Assembly (NCBI GenBank): GCA_964620445.1
Contig: CAZUHB010000007.1
Span: 77,453-141,452, forward strand
Direction of reading: 5' to 3'
DNA length: 64,000 nt
DNA from: CAZUHB01 sp964620445
Lineage (GTDB): Bacteria; Planctomycetota; B15-G4; CAYZWU01
In this document: positions 34,201 to 41,830 of the stretch, one piece after another
How positions within the stretch are numbered: position 1 is the first letter of the stretch
Layout of the letters: every line of letters begins with the position of its first letter
Program-made: the position numbers and the translations under genes
The notes under the pieces: generated by a model
Seen by the model: the letters and a program-made list of their open reading frames with translations, nothing else
Told to the model about the DNA's origin: nothing
Databases searched by the model: none

Positions 34201-35407
34201 TCTTTTCGATGTCGATGATCCCCTTCAACGCGGACCGATCCCGCACCTGGAAGGAGAACTCCGCCGCGGCCTCATCGAAAAGAGGAGACCAATCCTTCAA
34301 CGGCAAGACTCCTCCCGTCACGGCCAAGGCGACGGAATCCCCGCTGATCTCGCAATGATCGAGACGCAATGAGCCTTCGCCCAGATGGGCGGAAAGATCC
34401 ACGTCGAGCGGCTCCGTGCCGAGCCAGCCGCCCCCGGTCACATGGCAGTCGACGTCGACCTCGAGCGCGGCAGGCTCGATGAGTGGACCTGCCACGGTGA
34501 TCGTGCCGTCGAGGCGCCCCCACAGGGGGAGATGGCTCCCCACGAAGGGCGCCAGTTCTTCCGCCGTCCGCTCCATGTCGAGTCCGGATGTTCGGACCGA
34601 GGCTTCCAGAGAAATCTCCTCTACCAGGAGCGCTTCCGCATCGATATGGGTCGAGCCGCCGGTCTGCACCACGTCGATCACCAGGCCGGCACGGGGATTC
34701 TCTCCCGCGCTGATCGTCAACAACGCGCCGAGTCGACGATCGCCCGGCTCCGGTTCGGAGAGCCTGATCCGATATCTGTCCCTCTCGAACAGGAGATCGA
34801 GGCCCACGCCGCGCCAGAGTTCGTCCCAGTCCGGCGTCGAGAGGTGGATGCAATCGGCGCACAAGCGCCCCTCTTGCTGTCCGGAACCGGTTGGAGGACC
34901 GACCGACAGAGAGCCCCGCCAGGCGCTCAGAATCCGCTCCCGGGTAACGATGTCGACCTGTCCCAGACCGATCTCGACAATGGGAAGGCTGCGGGGCAGC
35001 ACGATGGTGCTCGGCCCCGTTTCGTCGGAACGGTCGGTGATCCCCGGACGATCGAGATCGACTGACAGAAAGGTGTTCTCGGCACTGATCGAAAGGGCGG
35101 CCAGATCGCCCGCGATCAGCTTCAGGGGGTTGTAGCGGGCTCGAACGCGATCGACCGACAGGGATCGGACCTGTGACCGCTCGTCACCCGCGGTGGCGCG
35201 GATCGCGGTGCAATGGATTTCGGTGACGAGGTTGCCGCCAAGATCGCCGACCTCAGCCGAAACGCCGAGCGCTTCACCGATCACGGCGGCGGCATGCTGC
35301 CGGATCAAACCGCCGAACAGGGGCCACCGCAAGAGATAGGTCCCCGCGAGCAGCACGAGAAGGAGCAACAAGATGGTGCGCAGCTTGAAGCGCCTGACCA
35401 CGATCAC
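31268..35407 (-). CDS. tamB: TamB/DUF490-type envelope assembly or lipid-transport protein
   Basis: This AsmA-like protein of 1379 residues has an N-terminal signal anchor (about residues 10-27, LRTILLLLLVLLAGTYLL), a very long run of beta-strand repeats forming the expected hydrophobic groove, and the DUF490 C-terminal domain at about 1030-1379 (SFTERDPYMPHVELSARGR, YDISFTAWGPLNDPEMTFA, EVIVLVTTGMLPESL). Proteins of this family bridge the inner and outer membranes; roles in outer-membrane protein assembly and phospholipid transport are described. The start is GTG at 35407 with GGAGG three bases upstream; a GTG two codons later has better spacing (nine bases). It overlaps the TamA-like gene by four bases and follows the dihydroorotase-like gene by 10 bases. 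Confidence 0.92.
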   Translation of the reverse strand: MIVVRRFKLRTILLLLLVLLAGTYLLRWPLFGGLIRQHAAAVIGEALGVSAEVGDLGGNLVTEIHCTAIRATAGDERSQVRSLSVDRVRARYNPLKLIAGDLAALSISAENTFLSVDLDRPGITDRSDETGPSTIVLPRSLPIVEIGLGQVDIVTRERILSAWRGSLSVGPPTGSGQQEGRLCADCIHLSTPDWDELWRGVGLDLLFERDRYRIRLSEPEPGDRRLGALLTISAGENPRAGLVIDVVQTGGSTHIDAEALLVEEISLEASVRTSGLDMERTAEELAPFVGSHLPLWGRLDGTITVAGPLIEPAALEVDVDCHVTGGGWLGTEPLDVDLSAHLGEGSLRLDHCEISGDSVALAVTGGVLPLKDWSPLFDEAAAEFSFQVRDRSALKGIIDIEKIESVELLAGAAVDGAGRLDEGVFRLEKAGFESRSASIRIEDACLDRRENRFHIEVARLEGDIDGKGITLSDPLVVDFDAGRLEVAPTRFDAGSGSVLIEGEIMPDRSARIHAALSGTDSSFLDWLLPLAGYDEPVDWEGLEATLDLSGTTDAFSGNVDLRVERFSIDRIDVDDVGFRASLTPGHFQVERLGFLLADGGRVEARIGWNLDRGALFAKPEEVEGSIEWHDLNLATLSRIIPRAGGAEGVADGSLRLEGPLSAPRADLAARFTMEKTPAAIADRLSDGIASLPWSLALEARLADGALRVSSVDFSSQIGSVAGSGRMPIQIDLSSLACDAAPGDPRGIEVEGTFERIDLAAIGMAPGLSGRVSGEFDCFGPFDFPRGELTARAEDLVFGSVVAHDLRATCRLEQGRLIVSDLDLSREGRPVARGALSVDLKNPSGRRLALPGEETSFELDFHVDGEDLAAYADLLGTGISGSASVAIEGKGTLAAPRLHVDLAVEQGVLPFQGDGSEIPVDVRARLLFGGESLAIDDLTMETLGGAYLKANGLFPLGIGWQSVGKRGLLKEDGPVKGRIESNGIDLARFNGLVPGLRRLGGLMTVDADLEGVLSAPRFTACLSLTEGVVRFESRIPSLEGIEVSLRADSSGIHIDSFDAEMGAGPVHLEGSVAFVDFAPASIDLKLRGDHVLLSRGRGLRVRGDLDLVLEGPIEHPRLSGEVALADTRFVRYIPLIPGKGPPSVDDRLQPFSFTDPYLADLVFDVALVTRNEKDVVVDNNLISGELLLDMFLRGTGRDPFFQGTATFNDMFLKFPNSRFEVDAGRLSFTERDPYMPHVELSARGRRQSYDISFTAWGPLNDPEMTFATIPPLPEEEVIVLVTTGMLPESLRTKGVENEALKQVGAYLGMELYQKYFGSEATESGESIMDRIELTIGSEVGRDGTDNVVVEYRIQGPWSLQVERDIYADMNLGLVYRIRFR

Positions 35408-35417
35408 CCGCCTCCGC

Positions 35418-36725
35418 CTAGATATTTACAAAGGCGTCCGCCAAATTCCCTGCCCTGTCCAGATAGGCCGGCCTGCCTTTCACCAGAGTGGCTGCCACTC
35501 TGCCCTGCAGTTCGAGGCCGACATAGGGCGACACATGGGCCCGCGACAGAAAATCTTCTTCTCTCACGGTCCAGCACCGTTCGGGATCGACGAGAACGAT
35601 ATCAGCCGGCCACCCCCTTTTCAAAGCGCCCTTGTCGGCCAAACGGTGAACGCGCGCGGGATTGGCGGAACAGAGAGAGACCACGTCGTCGAGAGTGAAT
35701 TCCCCGCGCGCGACCAGGGTGGTCATGAGCGGCAGGAGAAGATCGACCGAGGAGATTCCAGCCGGCGACTTGGCAAAGGGAAGCCTTTTCTCCGCCGGTT
35801 TGTGAGGTGCATGATCGGTGGACACGATCTCGATGATGCCCTCCTTCAGGGCTTCGAAGAGCCTTTTCCTGTCATGCTCGGACTTGATCGACGGATAGAC
35901 CTTGAGCCGGCTCCCGTAGCGGGCCGTGTCCGCGTCGGTGAAAAAGAGGTAGTGCGGGCAGGTGCTGGCGCTCACGTCGACGCCCTCGCAGCGCGCGTCG
36001 GCAATCAGGTCGACGGCGCCCGCGGTAGTGACGTGGAAGACATGAAGCCTGGTGCCGCAATCGCGCGCCAGGTCGATGGCGCACTCCACTGCGTGAATCT
36101 CCGCCGCGGGCGAACGGATCGTGCTGAAGTCCGCGGGGTCGTTCGGATCGAGCCCCTCGGCGTGCCGGCGGATCAGGCGTCCGTCTTCGGCGTGCACGAT
36201 CAGGAGGCTGCCGAGGCGGGCGCAGTGCGAGAAGAAGGGGCGCATCCCCTCCTCGTTTTCGTAGCCTTCGTCAGCGTGGGAGGGTGCCATGAAAAGCTTG
36301 AAGCCGGCTGTCAGAGCCGCCATTTCGTCGATATGGGAGAGTGTCTCCCGGACGGCGCTCGCGTAGAAGGCGACGTCGACGCACGACTTGCGCGCGACCG
36401 TGGCGCGCTTGGCGCTCACCAGTTCCGGAGAGGTCAACAGGGGAAGGCTGTTTTGCACCTCGAGCACCATTCCCGCACCGCCGTGGGCGGCGGCTGCCGA
36501 GCCCGATGCGAAATCTTCCTTCTCCTCCGCTCCCGGTTCCCGGAAATGAACATGGTTGTCGACGAGCGCCGGGAGGGCAAAAAGGCCGCCGCAATCGACC
36601 TCGCCCCCCCTCGTTCCGCTGAACGTGCCGATCTGCTCGATATGGCCGCCGGAGACGTGGATCTTGTCCCCTTCGATCGCCGCGCGGTCGGGGAACCTCA
36701 AATTGGTGAGCGTATATTCATTCAT
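35418..36725 (-). CDS. pyrC: Class I dihydroorotase-like amidohydrolase
   Basis: This 435-residue metal-dependent amidohydrolase is expected to close dihydroorotate from carbamoyl-aspartate in pyrimidine synthesis. Family motifs are DNHVHFREPG (metal His pair and substrate Arg), EEKEDFASGSAAAAHGG, HVFHVTTAGAVDLI and STDHAPHKPAEK. Some positions are atypical: QNSLP stands in place of the usual PNT-P motif (the Asn is kept), CPHYLFF resembles allantoinases and dihydropyrimidinases, and VYPSIKS replaces the common NPPLR-type segment. An allantoinase or hydantoinase is therefore possible. The start at 36725 gives MNEYTLTN; the frame upstream to 37043 overlaps the phosphatase gene. It lies between the PP2C gene and tamB on one strand. 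Confidence 0.75.
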   Translation of the reverse strand: MNEYTLTNLRFPDRAAIEGDKIHVSGGHIEQIGTFSGTRGGEVDCGGLFALPALVDNHVHFREPGAEEKEDFASGSAAAAHGGAGMVLEVQNSLPLLTSPELVSAKRATVARKSCVDVAFYASAVRETLSHIDEMAALTAGFKLFMAPSHADEGYENEEGMRPFFSHCARLGSLLIVHAEDGRLIRRHAEGLDPNDPADFSTIRSPAAEIHAVECAIDLARDCGTRLHVFHVTTAGAVDLIADARCEGVDVSASTCPHYLFFTDADTARYGSRLKVYPSIKSEHDRKRLFEALKEGIIEIVSTDHAPHKPAEKRLPFAKSPAGISSVDLLLPLMTTLVARGEFTLDDVVSLCSANPARVHRLADKGALKRGWPADIVLVDPERCWTVREEDFLSRAHVSPYVGLELQGRVAATLVKGRPAYLDRAGNLADAFVNI

Positions 36726-36736
36726 GCAATGATTTC

Positions 36737-38086
36737 TCAGTAGACCTTCACGATGGAGAGTGTCAGGTCGTCGCCGCTCCCGCCATGAGCGATGAATTCC
36801 TTGACCGAGGCAAAGACCCGATCGATGAGCTGGGACGCCGGGAGGTCGGCCCCGTTGGCCAGTATCGCCACGAATCTCTCCTTGCCGAACATCTCGCCCT
36901 CCTTCTGCGCCTCCTCGATCCCATCGGTGAACAGGGCGAGGAGGTCGCCCTTTTCGAGAACGATGCTCTCGGGAGGACCGAATGGTGCATCGGGTATGAC
37001 GCCGAGCGCCATTCCGGTTCTTTTCAGCTCCTGCGACCCGCACGCTCCCTTTCGGAGCAGGATCGGCGGACAGTGTCCGGCGTTTCCGTAGGTGAGCAGA
37101 CGCGTCTTGAAATCGATGATACCCAGAAAATAGGAGACGAAGATGTCCTCGTCCGTATCGTGCTCGAGCTGGTTGTTCAGGAAACCGAGGGCTTCGTCGA
37201 TGGGGATCTTGCCGGCCATCAATGCCCGTGTCAGCGACCGCACGCTCGACATGAGAATGGCCGGTCCCACGCCGTGCCCGCTCACGTCGCCCACCACGAT
37301 GCCCAGTTTGTCTTCGCCCATGGGGATGAAATCGTAGTAGTCGCCTGCCGTCATCTCGAGAGGTTCCAGCCTCCCCGAAATGTCGAAACCCTCGAGACTT
37401 TCCGGATCAGCAGGCAGGAGATCGACCTGGATGCGGCGGGCGATTTCGAGGGACTCCTTGAGACGTTCCGAGCGGACGTACTCGGCGACGAGGCGGGCGT
37501 TTTCGATGGTGATCGCCATGGCGTTCGCCAGGGCGTCGAAGAATTTCAGATCCGATTTCGCGAACTCCCGCGATGCGGCGCGAGTGTCCACATAGATCAC
37601 ACCGATCGTCTCCTCCTTGACGGAGAGGGTCACACACATGACGGCTCGCAATTTGAGATCGACCACCGATTTGGAAAAGTCGACAGGCTCCGAGGCGCCC
37701 ACCTTGAGCAGGACAGGTTCGCCGCTGGCGAAAACATCGTTGATCACCTTCGTCGAGAACTGGATATCCCCCTCGATATTGCGCCCCCCCGCATCTCGGG
37801 CCACCTTGATCGCCGGGGCCGCACCGGGGTCCTTCAGGAAAAGAATACCCCGCTCGGCACCCACCAGGCGGATACATCTATCCACGATCGATACGAGTAG
37901 ACGATCGGGATCGGTTTTCGAGATCACCTCGGCCATCGTGTCGAGAAGAAGCTTGATCTTCGTCGTATCGACCCGCTCGTCCCCGGTGAGAAATACCGAT
38001 GTCTCACCCGCCATCGGCTTCAGGGATTTCTCGTGACGGTCGTCGTCTCGATCCCTCTTGCCGCTTCCGAAAAAGAATTTCTTCAT
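36737..38086 (-). CDS. GAF-domain PP2C/SpoIIE-type serine phosphatase
   Basis: This 449-residue signalling phosphatase has an N-terminal basic and Asp-rich segment, a GAF domain at about 55-210 (LVSIVDRCIRLVGAERGILF, DVGVIYVDTR-like EETIGVIYVDTRAA), a linker helix (KESLEIARRIQVDLLP), and a SpoIIE/PP2C catalytic domain (AGDYYDFIPMG, GIVVGDVSGHGVGPAILM, LALFTDGIEEAQKEG) with the metal-binding Asp residues. Such RsbU-like proteins usually dephosphorylate an anti-sigma-factor antagonist; none is nearby. I prefer the start at 38086 (MKKFFFG). An in-frame ATG at 38122 falls in the flanking tandem repeat and would add residues encoded by the repeat unit. Confidence 0.88.
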   Translation of the reverse strand: MKKFFFGSGKRDRDDDRHEKSLKPMAGETSVFLTGDERVDTTKIKLLLDTMAEVISKTDPDRLLVSIVDRCIRLVGAERGILFLKDPGAAPAIKVARDAGGRNIEGDIQFSTKVINDVFASGEPVLLKVGASEPVDFSKSVVDLKLRAVMCVTLSVKEETIGVIYVDTRAASREFAKSDLKFFDALANAMAITIENARLVAEYVRSERLKESLEIARRIQVDLLPADPESLEGFDISGRLEPLEMTAGDYYDFIPMGEDKLGIVVGDVSGHGVGPAILMSSVRSLTRALMAGKIPIDEALGFLNNQLEHDTDEDIFVSYFLGIIDFKTRLLTYGNAGHCPPILLRKGACGSQELKRTGMALGVIPDAPFGPPESIVLEKGDLLALFTDGIEEAQKEGEMFGKERFVAILANGADLPASQLIDRVFASVKEFIAHGGSGDDLTLSIVKVY

Positions 38087-38106
38087 CGATCTATTCCAAT
38101 TTCCCA

Positions 38107-38256
38107 AGCGATGCTCCTTCATCGCCGCGATGCTCCTTCATCGCCGCGATGCTCCTTCATCGCCGCGATGCTCCTTCATCGCCGCAAGGTTCCTTCATTC
38201 CCGCGGTGCTTTTTCATCGCCGCGATGCTTTTGCACCGCCGCGATGCTCTCGTGGA
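38107..38256. repeat. 19-bp tandem repeat array with internal dyads, upstream of the phosphatase gene
   Basis: A unit GCCGCGATGCTCCTTCATC repeats with a strict 19-bp period about eight times. The first four copies (ATGCTCCTTC starting at 38111, 38130, 38149 and 38168) are identical; later copies degenerate towards 38256. Each junction contains the near-perfect dyad CATCGC-C-GCGATG. Read on the minus strand every unit carries AAGGAG and an ATG, so the array resembles repeated ribosome-binding sites. It sits immediately upstream of the phosphatase start. No spacers separate the copies, so this is not a CRISPR array. Confidence 0.9.
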
Positions 38257-38360
38257 GCCGGATTGAGCCGGGTAATCGGGAGACACTTTTTAACGTGCGG
38301 AAAAACCAAACACATGATAACGGATCGGTCCCTGTCCTGTCGCCGCAAAAAAAGAGGGCG

Positions 38361-39164
38361 TCACGTGGCGGCCGATGCTGCCGTCACCAGGGAGACGCCT
38401 CCCTCCTTCAGAGCCCGCGCACACTCGTCGACGGTGGCCGCCGTCGAGATCACGTCATCGACGAGCAAAACGTGCAGATTTCGCTTTCCGTCCCGTGCGG
38501 CCCGGCGCTGTGCCAGCCGGAGCAGCGAGGGACGCGGTCTGAAGGCGCCGATCAGGTTCGATCTCCGGTCGCGACCGCGACTGGCGCCCTGGGATGGAGT
38601 GTATCGGACCCGCCGCACAAGATCGGGCCGGAATGGAATCTTCATCTGTCTTGCCACGATTCCGGCGATCAGATCGGCCTGATTGTATCCGCGGCGCAAT
38701 CGTTTCAGGGGATGGAGAGGGACAGACGTCACCAGTGCGGGGTGCGAATTCCCGAGAGCAAGATCCGCGCCGGAGCGCGCCAGACACCCGAGCGGAACGG
38801 CAGCCCGACGTGCGTTCGAGAACTTGAGCAGGCGGACCAATGTACGCACGGCTCCCGTGTAGGCCGCTCCGGCCGCACACCGCTCGAAGGCGAAGGAGCG
38901 CCCGCGGCAGCGGCCGCATCCCTGCCGGGCAGAGTGTGATTTCGGGCGCCGGGCGGATTGACCCGGCGGGCCGCTTCGGCGTTGATGGAGTTCTCCGCAC
39001 TGCACGCAGCGGTCCGTTCCGGAGAGATGGACCGTCGACGCACAGGCCGCGCAGAGGAACCGGCCAGGAAAGCCCTTTCCAAGGAGAGGCTCCCGTCCAC
39101 AGAGAAAGCATTCGCGGGGAAAGAGGAGATCCTTCACGCCCGCCATCAACCAGGGAGTTTCCAT
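38361..39164 (-). CDS. comFC: ComF family phosphoribosyltransferase-like protein
   Basis: The 267-residue protein has an N-terminal zinc-finger region (PRECFLCGRE, LCAACAS, RCVQCGE, GCGRCRG) and a C-terminal phosphoribosyltransferase fold with the PRPP-binding loop VLLVDDVISTAAT and the ComF signature RLRRGYNQADLIA. ComFC homologues act in uptake of transforming DNA in naturally competent bacteria. The gene is alone here and no other competence gene is present. No clear Shine-Dalgarno precedes the ATG, and an ATG seven codons in (39146) is possible. Confidence 0.9.
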   Translation of the reverse strand: METPWLMAGVKDLLFPRECFLCGREPLLGKGFPGRFLCAACASTVHLSGTDRCVQCGELHQRRSGPPGQSARRPKSHSARQGCGRCRGRSFAFERCAAGAAYTGAVRTLVRLLKFSNARRAAVPLGCLARSGADLALGNSHPALVTSVPLHPLKRLRRGYNQADLIAGIVARQMKIPFRPDLVRRVRYTPSQGASRGRDRRSNLIGAFRPRPSLLRLAQRRAARDGKRNLHVLLVDDVISTAATVDECARALKEGGVSLVTAASAAT

Positions 39165-39215
39165 GAAGGAGGGACGGAATCGGGCCGAACCGGTTTCGGC
39201 CGAAGAGTGCTTTGA

Positions 39216-39878
39216 TCAGCCGATTCTGGGTGGTGTGGCCGGGTGGACCTGATCCTTGGGCTGCGGTTTCTGGGGCCGCAGGCTCTCGGAACGGTCCATG
39301 ATCGCGTCGGAGTCGACCGGGATGTGGAGCGCCTCCTTGATCTTGAGGACATACTCCTCGATCGAATCGTCCTTGTTGCGCGGTATCTTGAGCAGAGATC
39401 CGATCTGCTTGGCGACCTCGATGTTTTTCACCAGTTCCCAGTCATGATCCCGGAAAAAGTTGATCATCAGGTGTTTGAACGTGAATCGCGTCCAAGCGAC
39501 CTGCACGATCTTGAGAATCACGGTCAAGATCACGGCGGAGAGCACGAGGATCAGAAAGACGAGGAGAAGGTTGGTGCCCACTGTCCCGGCCATCGAGTCG
39601 TTGATGTCCCTGGCCTTGTTCTGCGACAGCGCAGCCCAGATCTGGATGGCGTAACCCACGATGAGAAACACGAAACCGATGTAGACCTGAGTCTTGTTGA
39701 GCACGTAGTCGCGGATCTTGTTGAGCGGGTAGGCCCTCTCGACACCAAAGAACTCGTGCAAAACCCTTTTCGGCCGCTTGAAGGTGATACCGTTCGCGAG
39801 GAATACGATTCCCACGATGTTCAATGTCAGGCCGATGACGGTTGAGGTGCATTCCCGCCAGTCGAGGGATTCCAACAT
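39216..39878 (-). CDS. Multi-pass membrane protein of unknown function
   Basis: This 220-residue protein has three hydrophobic segments (about residues 10-28 VIGLTLNIVGIVFLANG, 65-83 VYIGFVFLIVGYAIQIWA, 105-130 LLLVFLILVLSAVILTVIL) and a soluble C-terminal half with basic and acidic helices (DHDWELVKNIEVAKQIGSLL) and a Pro-rich tail. I place the start at 39878 because GAGAGGA lies shortly before that ATG; an ATG four codons upstream (39890) is the alternative. I do not recognise the family and the neighbours give no hint. Confidence 0.7.
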   Translation of the reverse strand: MLESLDWRECTSTVIGLTLNIVGIVFLANGITFKRPKRVLHEFFGVERAYPLNKIRDYVLNKTQVYIGFVFLIVGYAIQIWAALSQNKARDINDSMAGTVGTNLLLVFLILVLSAVILTVILKIVQVAWTRFTFKHLMINFFRDHDWELVKNIEVAKQIGSLLKIPRNKDDSIEEYVLKIKEALHIPVDSDAIMDRSESLRPQKPQPKDQVHPATPPRIG

Positions 39879-39980
39879 TGGTCCTCTCACATCAGAGAAG
39901 TGTTAGGTCGCCAAAAGTGTACGTCGATGAAACTCTCATCTCACCTGTTCAAAAGCGGAATGATACCACCCCAGCCCTCC

Positions 39981-40007
39981 TTGACAACCACAAATGTGTA
40001 TGATAAT
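39981..40007 (+). promoter_or_regulatory. Likely promoter of gatCAB
   Basis: A perfect TTGACA (39981-39986) is followed by an AT-rich TATGATAAT stretch; GATAAT (40002-40007) as the -10 gives a 15-base spacer, shorter than ideal. It lies about 50 bases upstream of the gatC start in an otherwise AT-rich intergenic region. Confidence 0.45.
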
Positions 40008-40057
40008 TCTTATTTATTGACATCAAACGAGTTAACGTTACGCCAAGGAGACCCGAC

Positions 40058-40342
40058 TTGGTCGACCGAAAAGAGATCGTCAATATCGCCAACCTCGCCG
40101 CCCTCGGTCTCAGCAAAGATGAGATCGGCCTCTACACATCCAGATTGCGTCGGATTCTGGAGTACTTCGAAAAAATCGGCGACCTTGACGGGGACGAAGC
40201 CGACCGCGCTCTTCCAGCTCTCGGACCCGAAAGCCCCTTGCGTCCCGACCGGGTCGAGCCGTCCCTGGAAACGGACGCTCTGTTGCGCAACACCGAGTTT
40301 GTCTCCCGTACTTTCTTCACCGTCAAGAAGGTGATCGAATGA
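40058..40342 (+). CDS. gatC: Asp-tRNA(Asn)/Glu-tRNA(Gln) amidotransferase subunit C
   Basis: GatC is the small linker subunit of the tRNA-dependent amidotransferase. The start is TTG at 40058, with AAGGAG seven bases upstream, giving 94 residues, the usual size. IANLAALGLSKDEIGLY and LRRILEYFEKIGDLD are recognisable, as is the PLRPDRVEPSL segment. Its stop overlaps the gatA ATG by four bases (ATGA), indicating coupled translation. It is first in the gatCAB operon. Confidence 0.93.
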   Translation: MVDRKEIVNIANLAALGLSKDEIGLYTSRLRRILEYFEKIGDLDGDEADRALPALGPESPLRPDRVEPSLETDALLRNTEFVSRTFFTVKKVIE

Positions 40343-41826
40343 AGGGGCCTGTCACGGCCGCCCGCACAGCGAGCCAATGCCTCCGCGGGGAACTGAGTCC
40401 CGTGAGCGCCGCAACCGGCGCTCTGCGAAGACTCGACCAGGTCGAGGGCCGCATCCACGCGATGGTTCACGTCGACGAGGAGAAAGTCCTGGAGAGAGCC
40501 GCGCTGCTCGAGAAGAGCGGCCCCCCGCCCGAGGGAAAAGGCCTGCTCTTCGGGGTTCCCCTCGCGGTGAAAGACAACATCTGCGTCGAGGGCCTCCCGA
40601 CGACGTGCGGCTCGCGCACGCTCGAAGGCTATCTCCCCCCCTACAACGCCACGGTGGTCGACCGTGTCCTTGCCGAGGGAGGGATCATCATCGGAACGAC
40701 CAACATGGACGAATTCGCCATGGGTTCGTCTACCGAGACATCGGCGTGGAAGACGACCCGGAATCCATGGAACCGGTCCCTGAGCCCCGGTGGTTCATCA
40801 GGCGGATCGGCCGCCGTGGTTGCGGCCGGCGCGGTTCCGGCGGCACTCGGTTCGGACACCGGAGGATCGATCAGGCAGCCGGCCGCGCTCTGCGGCGCCG
40901 TGGGATTCAAGCCGACCTACGGAGCCGTGTCCCGTTACGGCCTGGTCGCTTTCGGTTCTTCCTTCGACCAGATCGGTCCGCTCTCGACCGATGTGCGGGA
41001 CGCGGCACTCCTCTTCGATGTGATCGGAGGCCACGATCGATACGATTCCACAACGATCCCCGGTCGCGACATCCGCGCGGTCCCGGGGCTCGAAAACGGT
41101 GTCGACGGCATCAGGATCGGCGTGCCGGCCGAGTTCCTGGGTGACGGAGTCGACAGCGCGGTCATCAGTGCTGTACGTTCCTCCCTGAACGTCTTCGAAA
41201 CCCTTGGGGCCTCGATCGAGCCGATCGAGTTGCCCCACGCGGAATACGCCATTCCGGCATACTACGTGGCCGCCATGTCGGAAGCGTCGTCCAACCTAGC
41301 CCGTTTCGACGGGGTGCGCTACGGGCTGCGCCTGGAGGGTCCCGATCTGGCCACGACCTATCAGAAGACGCGCAACGAGGGTTTCGGCCGGGAGGTCAAG
41401 ATTCGCATCCTTCTCGGCACTTTCGCGCTCAGCGCCGGATTTTACGACGCCTGGTACGCCAAAGCGCTCCGCGCCCGGAGACTCGTGGCCGACGATTTCA
41501 CGAGGGCTTTCGAAAAAGTCGATGTCATCGTCGGCCCCACGTCTCCCGTGACCGCGATCGGAATCGGCGAAAAGATCGAAGACCCGGTCGCCATGTACAT
41601 GTGCGACAGTCTCACCACGCCCGCATCGCTGGCCGGCCTGCCCGCTCTCTCTGTTCCGTGCGGGCTGGCGTCTCCGAACGGACCCCGGGGATCGGTGCCG
41701 ATCGGCCTTCAGATCATGGGACCTCTTTTCGGGGACGCGCTCGTTCTGCGCGCGGGGCACGCCTTCGAAAAAAATCGTCCCCGTGATTTCGTTTCGCCCC
41801 TCGCGAGAGAACTGGAGAAGACCTGA
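40339..41826 (+). CDS. gatA: Asp-tRNA(Asn)/Glu-tRNA(Gln) amidotransferase subunit A
   Basis: GatA is the amidase subunit that frees ammonia from glutamine. The 495 residues carry the amidase signature: catalytic Lys in PLAVKDNICVEG, SPGGSSGGSAAVVAAG (Ser) and DTGGSIRQPAALCG, plus the family region PTYGAVSRYGLVAFGSS. Length and order fit. It overlaps gatC by four bases and is followed by gatB four bases after its stop. With GatB and GatC it amidates misacylated Glu-tRNA(Gln) or Asp-tRNA(Asn). Confidence 0.97.
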   Translation: MKGPVTAARTASQCLRGELSPVSAATGALRRLDQVEGRIHAMVHVDEEKVLERAALLEKSGPPPEGKGLLFGVPLAVKDNICVEGLPTTCGSRTLEGYLPPYNATVVDRVLAEGGIIIGTTNMDEFAMGSSTETSAWKTTRNPWNRSLSPGGSSGGSAAVVAAGAVPAALGSDTGGSIRQPAALCGAVGFKPTYGAVSRYGLVAFGSSFDQIGPLSTDVRDAALLFDVIGGHDRYDSTTIPGRDIRAVPGLENGVDGIRIGVPAEFLGDGVDSAVISAVRSSLNVFETLGASIEPIELPHAEYAIPAYYVAAMSEASSNLARFDGVRYGLRLEGPDLATTYQKTRNEGFGREVKIRILLGTFALSAGFYDAWYAKALRARRLVADDFTRAFEKVDVIVGPTSPVTAIGIGEKIEDPVAMYMCDSLTTPASLAGLPALSVPCGLASPNGPRGSVPIGLQIMGPLFGDALVLRAGHAFEKNRPRDFVSPLARELEKT

Positions 41827-41830
41827 TCCT

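Noticed and set aside
32714..34372. A 552-codon plus-strand frame
   Set aside because: It is antisense to tamB, whose frame matches DUF490 proteins along its length.
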